Origin: DAMCZI01 sp032095175
GTDB lineage: Bacteria > Bacillota > Clostridia > Clostridiales > Caloramatoraceae
Direction of reading: 5' to 3'
Assembly: GCA_032095175.1 (NCBI GenBank)
Contig: DAMCZI010000003.1
Coordinates: 62,001 to 126,000, forward strand
Length of the DNA: 64,000 bases
Made by a program: the position numbers and the translations under genes
In this document: positions 1-9,549 of the stretch, piece by piece
Layout of the letters: every line of letters starts with the position of its first letter
Position numbering within the stretch: position 1 is the first letter of the stretch
Notes under the pieces: model-generated
What the model saw: the letters and a program-made list of their open reading frames with translations, nothing else
Told to the model about the DNA's origin: nothing
The model's database searches: none

Positions 1-210
1 TGAACCCTTTCTTTCGCGAGAAAGTTTCTGTAATATTGGAATTGCAAAGGCAGCTGTTTTTCCAGTACCTGTTCGAGCACACCCAAGTAAATCCCTTCCT
101 GCAAGTATCGATGGAATAGCTTTTTCCTGTATAGGAGTAGCTTTATCATATCCTTCAGTTTTTAAAGCCTCCTGAATAGGCATAATTAAATTTAAATCTT
201 TAAATAACAA
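1..210 (-). CDS. DEAD-box RNA helicase, N-terminal part
   Basis: The reverse strand reads 70 codons from a TTG start at 208-210 to the window edge, with an AAAAGGAGA ribosome binding site just upstream. The protein begins with the helicase Q-motif region (GYDKATPIQ near residue 21) and the Walker A motif ARTGTGKT near residue 45, as in RhlE/CshA-type DEAD-box ATP-dependent RNA helicases, which unwind structured RNA in the cytoplasm during ribosome assembly or decay. The rest of the gene lies outside the window, so the subfamily cannot be fixed. It is divergent from the rlmD gene downstream. Confidence 0.9.
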   Translation of the reverse strand, partial: MLFKDLNLIMPIQEALKTEGYDKATPIQEKAIPSILAGRDLLGCARTGTGKTAAFAIPILQKLSRERKGS

Positions 211-384
211 TTTTTTTATCTCCTTTTTAAATGGATGCTTAAAGCTTTAATGATATAAATCATTAATTCAAGAAGCAAACGTGTATTATTCATATTAACA
301 TATTTCCTTTAATACAACTAGTTATTATCATTAGTTTCTCCGATTATTAAATTAAATATTTGTAGAATACCTGGTAGCTATTTG

Positions 385-414
385 TTGAAGTATGCTATCT
401 AATAAAACTATGAT
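385..414 (+). promoter_or_regulatory. Likely sigma-70-type promoter of rlmD
   Basis: TTGAAG (385-390) and TATGAT (409-414) are separated by 18 bp and lie 38 bp upstream of the rlmD start. A similar ATGATAAAAT stretch precedes the deleted rlmD copy near 26130, so this upstream region was duplicated with the gene. Confidence 0.5.
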
Positions 415-451
415 AAAATTATAAACAGAATAATTAAGAAAAGGTGAAGAT

Positions 452-1786
452 ATGAACAACGAACAAATAAAAGTAAAATGTACTGGAATGGATGAAGAGG
501 GAAAAGGAATTGTAAAAATAAAAGGAAAAGAAGTTCATGTACCTTATTTAATTGAGGGAGAGACGGCTATTGTTGAGGTAGTTAATAAAAGGAATTTTAT
601 AAATGCAAATGTGATTCGAATTGAGGAAAAGTCAAAAGACAGAGTTGTGCCAAAATGCCAATATTTTAATAAATGCGGAGGCTGCCAATTACAGCATATA
701 TCAAGTAAGGGACAAGCAGAATTTAAACAGAACAGCATAGAAAAATTGATGAAACAATATCATAAAGTCAATGAAATACTAACGATGCAGGAACCATATT
801 TTTATCGCAATAAAGTGCATTCCACATTATCCCGTGATAAAAAAGGGATGATTGTGTCAGGAATCTATGAGGAAAATACCCATCGTGTAATCCCCATTGA
901 TGAATGTATCATTCAAGATAACCGTGCAGATAAGATTATTGCATCTATTCTTGAAATTATGAAGACCTTTAAAATGAAACCCTATGATGAGGATACAAAA
1001 CAGGGTTTTCTTCGTCATATCTTAGTGAAAACAGGATTTGTCAGCAATGAAATTATGGTTGTACTTATAGTTTCATCTCAAGTGTTTCCAGGGAAAAACA
1101 ATTTTATCAATACACTTTTAAAAAAACATCCTGAGATCACGACAATTGTTATGAACATCAATAATAGAAAGACCAGTGTTGTGCTTGGAGATACAGAAAA
1201 AGTGCTGTTTGGAAAAGGATATATTGAAGATACTTTGTGCGGATGCGTATTTCAAATTTCACCAAAATCCTTTTATCAAATCAACCCAATACAAACCGAA
1301 ATACTATATAATAAGGCAATTGATATGGCAAAGCTAAAGGGGAATGAGGTGGTTCTTGATGCTTATTGCGGCATAGGTACTATTTCTATAATTGTCAGCA
1401 AAAAGGTGAAAAATGTGATTGGTGTGGAACTAAACAAAGATGCAGTTAGGGACGCAATTAAGAATGCAAAACGAAATAAGGTTGAAAATGTCTATTTTTA
1501 CAATGATGATGCTGGGGATTTCATGGTGGGATTAGCAAAGGAAAAGAAAAGCATCGATACTGTGTTTATGGATCCTCCCCGCAGCGGCAGTGATGAGAAG
1601 TTTTTGTCTTCCATAGTTCGTCTTGGACCAAGACAGGTAGTATATATTTCATGCAATCCTGTCACACAGGAACGTGATCTTAGATATTTAACCAAACATG
1701 GTTATACTGTAAAAGAGATACAGCCGGTGGATATGTTTCCTCAGACAGCACATTGTGAGGTTGTAACCCTGTTGCAGCGAAACTAA
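452..1786 (+). CDS. rlmD: 23S rRNA (uracil-5-)-methyltransferase, RlmD/RumA family
   Basis: A 444-residue SAM-dependent RNA methyltransferase of the RlmCD/RumA family, which makes 5-methyluridine in 23S rRNA. A TRAM RNA-binding domain spans about residues 1-60. The iron-sulfur cysteines are seen as C69, C75 and C78 (CQYFNKCGGC). The SAM-binding loop is LDAYCGIGT, followed by DPPRSG and the catalytic-cysteine motif ISCNP. The length is normal for the family. The start follows AAGGTGAAG. It appears intact and is the parent of three partial copies in the window. Its extreme 3' end (QTAHCEVVTLLQ) is the segment that resembles the five attachment-site-like repeats, so this gene is the probable integration target, with its tail reconstituted by the inserted element. 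RlmC versus RlmD specificity cannot be decided from sequence alone. Confidence 0.93.
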   Translation: MNNEQIKVKCTGMDEEGKGIVKIKGKEVHVPYLIEGETAIVEVVNKRNFINANVIRIEEKSKDRVVPKCQYFNKCGGCQLQHISSKGQAEFKQNSIEKLMKQYHKVNEILTMQEPYFYRNKVHSTLSRDKKGMIVSGIYEENTHRVIPIDECIIQDNRADKIIASILEIMKTFKMKPYDEDTKQGFLRHILVKTGFVSNEIMVVLIVSSQVFPGKNNFINTLLKKHPEITTIVMNINNRKTSVVLGDTEKVLFGKGYIEDTLCGCVFQISPKSFYQINPIQTEILYNKAIDMAKLKGNEVVLDAYCGIGTISIIVSKKVKNVIGVELNKDAVRDAIKNAKRNKVENVYFYNDDAGDFMVGLAKEKKSIDTVFMDPPRSGSDEKFLSSIVRLGPRQVVYISCNPVTQERDLRYLTKHGYTVKEIQPVDMFPQTAHCEVVTLLQRN

Positions 1787-1810
1787 GGGTAAAATATAAT
1801 AGAAATTATC

Positions 1811-1848
1811 GAAAGCCGTGAGTTGAAACCAGCTCACGGCTTTCTTAT
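1811..1848 (+). terminator. Rho-independent terminator after rlmD
   Basis: A GAAAGCCGTGAG stem pairs with CTCACGGCTTTC around a 10-nt loop. It lies between the rlmD stop and the first recombinase, so the two are probably separate transcription units. The T-run is weak (TTCTTATG). Confidence 0.7.
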
Positions 1849-1875
1849 GTTCAAAATTTAAGAAAAGGAATTGAA

Positions 1876-3128
1876 ATGAAAAAATTCAGAAGGATAGAAC
1901 CTATCAAAGAGGAAAAGAAAAAATTGAAGGTTGCTGCGTATTGTAGGGTCAGTACAAAGTTTGAAAGTCAACAAAGCAGTATCGATTTACAAATTTCTAA
2001 TTATGAAACCGTCATACAAAGTAATCCACAATGGGAATACGCAGGAGTTTACTTTGATTATGGCAGTGGGCTTAGAAGAAAGGGTCGCTCCAATTTAGAA
2101 GAAATGATAAGTAAGGCTTGTGCCGGGGAAATTGATTACATTCTCACGAAATCTCTCAGTAGATTATCTAGGAATGTTTTAGATACATTAATCATCATAA
2201 GAAAATTAAAAGAAAGGGGCATTAATATGTATTTTGAAAATGAAAATCTAAACTCAATCGAAGATAAAACAAAATTTGCAATCACGCTTAATGGTATTTT
2301 AGCACAGGAAGAAAGCAGAAATCTTAGCGAGAATATTCAATGGGGCTATCAAAGGAAGTTTGAAAATGGAGATATATTTATCAACTATAAAACTTTATGG
2401 GTTATAAATGTGAAAGCAGAAACCTAGTTATTGAACCTGAGCAAGCAGAAGTAGTGAAAACAATATTTATGCTATATTTAAATGGCATGACATTACAGCA
2501 GATAAAAGAGCATTTAGAAAGCCAGAAAATCAAAGCTGCTACAGGTAAAGATATTTGGTCAACGTACGTTATCCAGAAGATGCTCAAAAATGAGAAGTAT
2601 AAAGATTGCACCATGTTTCAGAAAACTTTTACTGAGGATTACCTTACTGGAAAAAGAAAAGTGAATCATGGCGAGAGGGCAAAATATTATATAGAAGATA
2701 CTCACCTTGCTATTGTATCAAAAGATGTATTTGATAGAGTGCAAGCGGAAATGAAACGTCGTGAAAGAATTGTACGTAGTAATAATGGGAGTATAGAAGC
2801 GTCAAAGAACAAATTCAATAGCAAGTACATACTAGGCAATTTATTAGTATGTGGGGACTGTGGCGCATCCTATCATAGAAGAACGGAACGTGGCAAAGTT
2901 TTATGGAGATGTGCTACCAGAATTGAAAGGGGCAAAAATGAGTGTGCCCTATCCCCTACAATAAATGAAGAGTGGTTAAAGGAAGAGCTTTCAAAGCTGA
3001 TTTGTCACGGTATTTACGATGAAAGTTTAGTGAAGAGTAAGGTGGATAAAATTGAAGTGTATGATGGACATATTTTAATTAAAAGATACGACGTGAGAAG
3101 TGTTATTTGCTGTGTAAATATGTTATGA
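1876..3128 (+). pseudogene. Serine recombinase (TnpX-like), frameshifted
   Basis: Two overlapping reading frames (1876-2427 and 2397-3128) together make one serine recombinase of about 417 residues. The N-terminal resolvase domain has the catalytic-serine motif AYCRVST and the conserved SRLSRN segment. The second part has the recombinase domain, a zinc-ribbon (CGDCGASYHRR ... RCATR) and a C-terminal tail. The frame changes near 2388, where NYKNFMGYKC is expected and the run of A is one base short; the recombinase at 26684 gives the same reading in frame. It starts 90 bp after rlmD, the expected place for the recombinase of an element inserted into the rlmD 3' end. It is either inactivated by a 1-bp deletion or affected by a homopolymer sequencing error. 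Confidence 0.88.
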
Positions 3129-3202
3129 TTTGTATGTAAAAAGAGGAGCTACAACAAAGCTTAAAATATATGTATTAATTTGGAGAGAAAGTTGGTGGGC
3201 AC

Positions 3203-6200
3203 ATGGCGAAAAAGAAAGCAGGTAAAGTAAAAAGGATAAATTCTTGTACATCCAAGTCAACTATTCAAGAATTGCAAGTATCAAGAACTGGAGGGCAAAT
3301 TGCACTCACAGGATTTACTTATCAATTTCTATATTCTTGCTATTTGATATTGTCTGAAATAGACGAAAATACTGTTTTTTATTTAGAGGGAATTGAAGAT
3401 ATTGATAAGATTAGCCTTATAGACTCGGATCATTGTATTACTCATATACAATTAAAATATTCAACACAAAAACAAGATGCCAGTTTTTTAAAAGATGTTC
3501 TAAAAAACTATTTAGAAGCCTATCTTATTGATAAAAATCGAAATTTTAAATTGATTTATGATTTTCAGGTTGCTAAGGGAAATTTGAGTAAACTTTTTGA
3601 TAGCAGTTTAGATATTACTTCCAACACTTATTGGGCAAAGATAATTGAGCAAATTAAAGAAGATAATCCATTTTGGAATTGGAATGACTTCTCATACGAT
3701 AGCTTTATCTCTAAGCTTTCTTTTGAAAAAATAGAAAAAAGCACTTTGTCTCGAGAAATTGAAAAGCTGTTGATAGGCACTTACGATATTGTAACAGACA
3801 ATATTTCTATATTTGCAAACGGTCTTAAAATTTGTTGTTTAGAAAAAATGGAACACAGAAATAGCATTAATAAAAATGAGCTTGATACAGTAATTCTCAA
3901 TATTAAAGATGACATTAGCAAGGGTGTACATAACCCTGCACACAGTTGGATAAAAAAAGTTGTTTTTGAGTCTGGCGACAACACCGAAACAGACTATAGC
4001 TATTATGAAGGAAAAAAACCTTCTTATCAGGATATCGCACGGCACTTACCAGTTAAAAGAACTTTATTGGAAAAGGAAGTTGCTATATCTGTCGAAGAAA
4101 ATAGAGTGACCGTAATTAAAGCATCGAGCGGTCAAGGGAAAACAACCTTGGCTCTTAAAGTTGCATATGACTTGCAAGAGCAATATACAATTTATCAGCT
4201 TTTATGGTGTAATGACCATAAAGAGTTGAGCAATATAGTTTCTTATTTTACCACGAGAGTAAAAATGGGAGAAAAGCCACTAATTATTATTGATAATCTA
4301 GATTCTCAACTTAGTGAGTGGAATAGATTAGCCCAACTTCTACAAGATGAAGTAGCATATCATTACAGATTAGTTATAACGACCAGAGAAGATGATTGGT
4401 ATAATTATAGCGGAGATTTAAGCAGCGTTAAATCATTACAAGTAGTTAAATTGTTTCTTGGTGAAGAAGAAGCACAGGATATTTTTAAAGTGCTTAGTCA
4501 AACAGGTAAATTGCACCCCTCAATTACAGATTGGCGAAAATCGTTTAGGATTGTTGAAAAAAAGAAATTACTGATTGAATATATTTATTTACTTACTCAT
4601 GGCGAAATGCTATCGGAGCGAATCAATAATCAAATTATTCAAATTAGTGGTACTAATTCTGGTAAAATTAAGTGCGAAATTCTTCGCAAGATTTGTTTCG
4701 CGGACATATGCGGAATTAAACTTTCAGCAAATAAACTCATTGGTAGTTTAACAGAAACAACCTCTCAAGATTATGGAGAACTGCTAAAGAGCATTGAAAA
4801 TGAATTTTTAATTCGCATTGACAGTACGGGAAAATATATAGAAGGATTACATCCAGTTCGCTCACAGCACATTGTTGATAAGCTGCATGAATTTATTGAG
4901 TTAGAAACTACTGCATTGCAAGTTATAAATATTGCAGATTCTACTTATTACGCCAAGCTATTTTCTTGTCTTCCAAAGTTAATAAGGAATAAAGAAAATT
5001 TCTATTTTCAATTAGTTGAAGTGATATGGGATAAAAACAATTTGACCCCATATGTAGATGCTTTGCGGGGCATATTTTCTGGTAGCGTTATGCAATATTA
5101 CCTTGCCAATCAGAGTATTTATGATGATGCAAACGAACATGGTGGTTTATTCCTTTTAGATATGGAGTTAAATCCATTTACTAAATTTGAGGAGATAGAT
5201 ACCTCCCTAAACACTTTAGATGATATACAAAAAATAATGCCTGCTAACAAAAACATAGAATATCTATGTAACCTTAGAAATATTACACCTAAAATAGAGT
5301 TATCAAAAACAGACATCTACTTTCTGTGTAAGGCTCTACATGAACGCTTAAAAAATGATGAAGCCTTTAATATTACATCGGACATTACTTCATATGCTAC
5401 AATTATTTATTGGCTCATCAACATTGACCATTCTTTTAATTTATCAAATAACATTTCCCTAAAATTGCTTTGGGAACGCTGCAACAGTTATTCCATGGAT
5501 ACTATATCAACTATTATGTACACTTGTTTTTGTGGAAACAGGGAAAGCTACATGGTGTATGTTAATGAAAATTTAGATTGTATTTTAGCATATCTAAGGA
5601 ATGAAACTGAATCACTACAAGTATATGTTAACGAGAAAAGAGATGAAATCCATGTGAATTATATTCTCTTTGCAAGCGAAATCAATAAAAGCAATGACGA
5701 GAGTGTGGCAAGATTAAAAACCGTATGCAAAATGCTTCCCATTTTTGATACTTATTGTGCTGATGCTATTAAACCAGTGATAGATGTACTGTCTGGATAT
5801 GAAATTCCTAATGATGCACATAAGACTATGCCAATCAGAAATATTGTAATTATGTTTCATCAAGAATTTACATCCCTTTGGAGCAAAACAATTCTCAGCA
5901 ATTATGAATGCGATAGCATTTATGAATGGCTAGAGCATTGGTTTTGTATTAGAACTAATATTGTAAATTTGTCCAATAAAATTGTTGTGTGCATTCATAG
6001 ACTGCTGGAGCAAAAACAATTAGGCAAACTTGCAGATGAAATAGATGAACTTAGGGATGAATTAAATAAAAAGCTGATTAGAGAGTATAAATATCCTTAT
6101 GAGGATAGACCTTTTGACGAAAAAGCAAATCTTCCAGAGGGGTTAAGCAAAATCAAAAGCGACTTTTTTCAAAGTATACAAAATTTCTACAACCAAGTAG

Positions 6201-7156
6201 TTGGATTTTTGAGTAGAGATAACGAGAAATCTCGGTTAGCATTAATAAATTTACGGCAGACATTGTCGACTCTAAAGAAAATGCAAACATACTTTAACGA
6301 GATATGTATAGAACAAAAAATACTATTGGAAAAACATCAAGAGCTATGCAAAAATGAAGATGAAGCATATCAACGCCTGATGAGTTCATGCCTGTATTTT
6401 AATGAACACAAACCTAGTAAATACTTTAATAAATATCAAATAAGCATTTGGTATGAGAAGAACTATAAAGAAAAACTTATAAAAACATTATATGCCTTAA
6501 GTGATTTATCAGCTGCATATTCCATAAGTTTCCCTAAACATTATTTCTTCGATGGGATACTAAGTCAATATCCGATTATTGTGAACAATTTTGATATGAC
6601 AGATGGTGATAAACTTTTGCATCTCTTGTACCTATGCACTCCTTTTGCCGAATTAGAATATGATTATTTGATTCTCTTATGTTGCAACAAACCCAATATC
6701 TTAATTCCTAATGGGTTAAAGATTCCAAAGAGATTTTTTGAGACACTAAAACAAGCTGTCGAAAATGATGATGAGTCTTTGATAAATGAATTGACTCCGC
6801 CTTTTCCTGTAGAGGTTACATCACAGATGGTGAACTGTTTTGCCAATGGGTATGATGTTGAAAAACCTGCTGTTACAGGATACGAAAATGTTGACCGTGT
6901 AGGCGAACTTTTATGGGCACTCTCAAAATCTCGACAAGTGTTAATTGACAATCAGGATGCAAAGTATTTTAATATTATTGAAAAAAAGTATAAAGATGAA
7001 ATTCTAAAACTTCTTGGAGATATTAATAGTAAAATTGCAGATAAGCATTTTACTGAAATCTCCAATATTTGCAAGGCTGTATTTGAAGGTGAGGAATTTT
7101 TGGATGTGGAACTAAATGCATTTTACAATAATCTCATCAGTATTTGCTTGAATTAA
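3203..7156 (+). CDS. Avs-like STAND NTPase with N-terminal nuclease-like domain
   Basis: A 1317-residue cytoplasmic protein. Residues about 30-130 contain GGQIALTGFTYQF, EGIEDID and IQLKYS, an arrangement typical of Cap4/DUF4297-type PD-(D/E)xK nuclease domains. A P-loop NTPase follows, with Walker A ASSGQGKTT near residue 307 and Walker B LIIIDNLD near residue 359. The remaining ~850 residues are helical and repeat-like with no recognised motif, as in the sensor halves of STAND proteins. Nuclease plus STAND plus long helical sensor is the architecture of Avs (antiviral STAND) defence proteins, which detect conserved phage proteins and degrade DNA. It is the only cargo between a serine recombinase and repeat A. 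Antiphage function is inferred from architecture only. The start follows GGTGGG and lies 75 bp after the recombinase. Confidence 0.75.
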   Translation: MAKKKAGKVKRINSCTSKSTIQELQVSRTGGQIALTGFTYQFLYSCYLILSEIDENTVFYLEGIEDIDKISLIDSDHCITHIQLKYSTQKQDASFLKDVLKNYLEAYLIDKNRNFKLIYDFQVAKGNLSKLFDSSLDITSNTYWAKIIEQIKEDNPFWNWNDFSYDSFISKLSFEKIEKSTLSREIEKLLIGTYDIVTDNISIFANGLKICCLEKMEHRNSINKNELDTVILNIKDDISKGVHNPAHSWIKKVVFESGDNTETDYSYYEGKKPSYQDIARHLPVKRTLLEKEVAISVEENRVTVIKASSGQGKTTLALKVAYDLQEQYTIYQLLWCNDHKELSNIVSYFTTRVKMGEKPLIIIDNLDSQLSEWNRLAQLLQDEVAYHYRLVITTREDDWYNYSGDLSSVKSLQVVKLFLGEEEAQDIFKVLSQTGKLHPSITDWRKSFRIVEKKKLLIEYIYLLTHGEMLSERINNQIIQISGTNSGKIKCEILRKICFADICGIKLSANKLIGSLTETTSQDYGELLKSIENEFLIRIDSTGKYIEGLHPVRSQHIVDKLHEFIELETTALQVINIADSTYYAKLFSCLPKLIRNKENFYFQLVEVIWDKNNLTPYVDALRGIFSGSVMQYYLANQSIYDDANEHGGLFLLDMELNPFTKFEEIDTSLNTLDDIQKIMPANKNIEYLCNLRNITPKIELSKTDIYFLCKALHERLKNDEAFNITSDITSYATIIYWLINIDHSFNLSNNISLKLLWERCNSYSMDTISTIMYTCFCGNRESYMVYVNENLDCILAYLRNETESLQVYVNEKRDEIHVNYILFASEINKSNDESVARLKTVCKMLPIFDTYCADAIKPVIDVLSGYEIPNDAHKTMPIRNIVIMFHQEFTSLWSKTILSNYECDSIYEWLEHWFCIRTNIVNLSNKIVVCIHRLLEQKQLGKLADEIDELRDELNKKLIREYKYPYEDRPFDEKANLPEGLSKIKSDFFQSIQNFYNQVVGFLSRDNEKSRLALINLRQTLSTLKKMQTYFNEICIEQKILLEKHQELCKNEDEAYQRLMSSCLYFNEHKPSKYFNKYQISIWYEKNYKEKLIKTLYALSDLSAAYSISFPKHYFFDGILSQYPIIVNNFDMTDGDKLLHLLYLCTPFAELEYDYLILLCCNKPNILIPNGLKIPKRFFETLKQAVENDDESLINELTPPFPVEVTSQMVNCFANGYDVEKPAVTGYENVDRVGELLWALSKSRQVLIDNQDAKYFNIIEKKYKDEILKLLGDINSKIADKHFTEISNICKAVFEGEEFLDVELNAFYNNLISICLN

Positions 7157-7313
7157 CTCCAGTTTGCATAGAGAAAACTACATTCGATATTAACAAAACA
7201 GAAATGATTTACAGATTTATAGGTGCGAAACCAGTATATATAGTTTCTTTTCTTATAGCGAAATAGGATTAAAAAATTGGTTCTCAATAATCGTTTTTGA
7301 AGAAAAAGGGTCC

Positions 7314-7397
7314 GCTAAGGAACCAGTGGATCTCCACGACATCATTATTGTCTACTCAACGCATGTGGAGACGGTAGTTAGGATAGAGAGGAAATAG
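7314..7397 (+). repeat. Attachment-site-like repeat A (rlmD 3'-end scar)
   Basis: The 42-bp left arm (7314-7355, GCTAAGG to TTGTCTAC) aligns without gaps to copies B, C, D and E. It is followed by TCAACGCATGTGGAG and a tail that translates as STHVETVV, like the end of an RlmD protein, then a TAG stop. It sits 157 bp after the Avs-like gene and probably marks the right end of that recombinase cassette. It lacks the CTGTTGCA box present in the rlmD ends and in B and C. Confidence 0.7.
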
Positions 7398-7450
7398 GCT
7401 GGCAGCAAAAGCTTTGAAGGTTTTTAAGTAAATATTGAAGTGTGTTTAAA

Positions 7451-7490
7451 GTTCCCTCAGACCGATTAAAATGTTTGAGGGGACTTTTTA
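7451..7490 (+). terminator. Rho-independent terminator
   Basis: TCCCTCAG pairs with TTTGAGGGGA around a short AT-rich loop and is followed by CTTTTTATT. It lies just beyond repeat A, with no clear gene ending immediately before it. Confidence 0.7.
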
Positions 7491-7955
7491 TTAGGTTGGC
7501 TAACAAATATGCAGAACTAAAGGGATTTGCGCATTTGTTTAGTTAGTAACTAGAAGGCGAAATAAAATGTAGATAGTAATTTTAGTTAAAAATAAATCGT
7601 AATTACAATTTAAAATTGCACAGAATATCAATTGTGAAATGCGCAAAATTATAATCAAACAGAGGAATTAAAAATATATAATGAAGGTTAATAATTGTAA
7701 AAAATATGCAATCGTTGACCTTTTCGCATGGGTACGGGGGATCAAGTCTCTACAACTTTTTGATAAGAAGACTGCCGCCCCCTCTTGCGTGAATTTTCGC
7801 AGAATTAAGAATCATTGTAATAGGGAGGTTCATTTTTTGCTAGATAGTTTCACAAAAAGCCGAAAATGTAATTATAAAATATAATTGACGCATATATACA
7901 GGAATGGTATTGTATTATTTGTAATTGCAGACATAAAAAGAAATATTTTATAATT
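7491..7955. other. Gap with no convincing gene
   Basis: About 465 bp between repeat A with its terminator and the YfaP-like gene. One 67-codon frame (7681-7884) is open but has no recognisable motif and a poor ribosome binding site, so I do not call it a gene. Confidence 0.5.
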
Positions 7956-8333
7956 ATGGACATGCTAAAAGACCAGTTAAGAATTGTTTTACATTGGGGT
8001 GCACAACCTAGCAATTTAGACTCACATTTGATTAGACCAACAAGCTCTGGTGGAAGCTTCCATATACATTATGCAAATAAAACGTACAATGATAATTCAA
8101 CTTTGGTAGCTGATTTAGATTTAGAAGATGTTTCAAGCTATGGACCTGAGACAACTACAATTTATAATCCAGTGCAAGGTGCTTATACTTTCTATGTTTA
8201 TAATTATTGTGGTAGTCCATCTATGCCAACTTCTGGTGCCTATGTTCAAGTGTATAATGGAAATAATAATGAACCTTCCTATACATTTAATGTGCCAGTA
8301 CAAGAAGGGCGCTATTGTACTGTAATAACATGA
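7956..8333 (+). CDS. YfaP-like (DUF2135-type) beta-domain protein
   Basis: A 125-residue protein with RIVLHWG ... LDSHL near the start and SSYGPETTTI in the middle, the signature of the YfaP family, a beta-rich domain of unknown biochemical role often found in secreted or surface proteins. No signal peptide is visible, and family members are often larger, so this could be the last domain of a longer gene that has lost its 5' part. The ATG has only a weak ribosome binding site. The neighbours downstream are toxin/immunity-type fragments, which hints at an origin in a polymorphic toxin locus; that is inference. Confidence 0.6.
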   Translation: MDMLKDQLRIVLHWGAQPSNLDSHLIRPTSSGGSFHIHYANKTYNDNSTLVADLDLEDVSSYGPETTTIYNPVQGAYTFYVYNYCGSPSMPTSGAYVQVYNGNNNEPSYTFNVPVQEGRYCTVIT

Positions 8334-8398
8334 AAAAAGACAGCTGAAATTTGTTATCAAATTTAGAGTCGCCTTTTTTATTTTGGGGGAATCTTTAA

Positions 8399-8590
8399 AG
8401 TGCTGATTTAGGGGATGCATCTGTAAGAGTTGATATCCCTGAACCCACAGGATTGAGAATGCTAAGTGGTAATGAACCAGGAGCAAATGAGTTCTGGATA
8501 CCAAGGGGTTATACAAGTGGTGGCATCCCTGAGGCAATAATTGATCAAGTTCCACTTGATAAGATCATCGCTAATAAAATATTTAACTAA
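8399..8590 (+). pseudogene. C-terminal fragment of a probable polymorphic toxin
   Basis: A 63-codon open segment with no start codon, preceded by a TAA, ending 13 bp before the next gene. It reads ...PEPTGLRMLSGNEPGANEFW...GGIPEAIID..., a glycine/proline-rich tail of the kind that ends secreted toxin domains. I cannot assign the toxin family. Position supports the reading: two small acidic proteins of immunity type follow directly. It is a 5'-truncated remnant. Confidence 0.45.
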
Positions 8591-8603
8591 ACAGGAGTGA
8601 ACT

Positions 8604-8852
8604 ATGGAAAGAATATTTTTTAATTACAGGATTGAGATTTGCAAAGAAAATGAAAAGTTCTTTTTGATATTTGATGATGGTGGAATAGTTGCACATTTTG
8701 CCAATATTGAGATTTCCAAAGAACATGCGGAACAGGCAATGAAAGGACCTAAAGAAGCAAGTGCTGTTATCCTTCATTATCAGCGAATTGAGGAAAAGAA
8801 AAGCATCCCAAGTATAAAGATGATATTAGTTGGAGTAAAAGAAAGGTTTTAA
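8604..8852 (+). CDS. Small hypothetical protein, possible immunity protein
   Basis: An 82-residue soluble protein starting after ACAGGAGTG, 13 bp downstream of the toxin-like tail. It alternates beta-type segments (FFLIFDDGGIVAHF) with a short helix (SKEHAEQAMKG). I do not recognise the family. Size, solubility and location right after a toxin C-terminus are what one expects of the cognate immunity protein, but the sequence alone does not prove this. Confidence 0.5.
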   Translation: MERIFFNYRIEICKENEKFFLIFDDGGIVAHFANIEISKEHAEQAMKGPKEASAVILHYQRIEEKKSIPSIKMILVGVKERF

Positions 8853-8865
8853 GAAAGGTGAATAG

Positions 8866-9234
8866 GTGATGATAAATAATTTAAACTTAGACTCTAAAAA
8901 CAGTATTGTTAGTTGGGAGAATGAAGGAGTTCAAGTTAGCTATAACTACAAAGAAATTCAAAATGCTATAATTTATGAGGAAAAAATGATAGTATTTCTT
9001 TTGGTAGGAAATGAACCTACTAAAAGAAAAATCTTATGTCTTTCATGTCACGGCGACCTGAAATATAGTATTTATCCACCTGATGGTTGGTTTTTTTCTT
9101 ATATTACTAAACATCCAACAGCAAAAATCTCTGTAGTTTGCGGTAGTAATATAAAAGTTGAGGGTTGGTATGATTGGCATTTCGCTATTGATCCATACAA
9201 TGGAAATCTGAAGAAACATTGTTCGGCATATTAA
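8866..9234 (+). CDS. Hypothetical protein, possible second immunity protein
   Basis: A 122-residue protein starting at GTG 8866 or ATG 8869, with GAAAGGTG upstream. It is rich in aromatic residues and beta-type segments (CLSCHGDLKYSIYPPDGWFFSY). There is no membrane segment or signal peptide. It lies 13 bp after the preceding small gene in the same orientation, so the two are probably cotranscribed. Function is unknown. Its 3' end overlaps the read-through tail of the antisense HTH gene, so a deletion junction may lie near 9235-9310. Confidence 0.5.
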   Translation: MMINNLNLDSKNSIVSWENEGVQVSYNYKEIQNAIIYEEKMIVFLLVGNEPTKRKILCLSCHGDLKYSIYPPDGWFFSYITKHPTAKISVVCGSNIKVEGWYDWHFAIDPYNGNLKKHCSAY

Positions 9235-9486
9235 AGCAGTAGCTAGAGGCGATGAGATTATCATGGTAACAGAACCTGTTGAAACTGTCTTGAAAAATAG
9301 TGATGGAAAAATTTCTTCAATACTCATTTCAAAGTAACGTGCAATCTTAAAAGCTAAAATGATGGATGGATTATATCGCCCATTTTCAAGAGAACCTATG
9401 ATTTGTCTCGATACTTCAAGAGCATTGGCAAGTTCTTCTTGTTTGGTTCTTCGTTGTTTATGTATTTCTTCTAATCTGTTTTTCAC
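9043..9486 (-). CDS. XRE-family HTH regulator, 3' end disrupted
   Basis: Read from GTG at 9486, preceded by GGAG, the first ~60 residues (VKNRLEEI..., EELANALEVSRQIIGSLENG, YNPSIILAFKIARYF, SIEEIF) form a complete small Cro/CI-type HTH regulator of the short family that normally ends a few residues after SIEEIF. Here the frame runs on for about 90 unrelated residues and overlaps the opposite-strand gene. I infer that the native 3' end was removed by a deletion near 9310 and that only about 9310-9486 is genuine coding sequence. Confidence 0.6.
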   Translation of the reverse strand: MKNRLEEIHKQRRTKQEELANALEVSRQIIGSLENGRYNPSIILAFKIARYFEMSIEEIFPSLFFKTVSTGSVTMIISSPLATALICRTMFLQISIVWINSEMPIIPTLNFYITTANYRDFCCWMFSNIRKKPTIRWINTIFQVAVT

Positions 9487-9549
9487 TCTTTCACTCCTTC
9501 CATTTAAGTAAAGTAAACTTTCCATATTTAATATAACATTGCTTGCCAT

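Noticed and set aside
7681..7884. 67-codon ORF after repeat A
   Set aside because: No motif, weak ribosome binding site and no coupling to neighbours.
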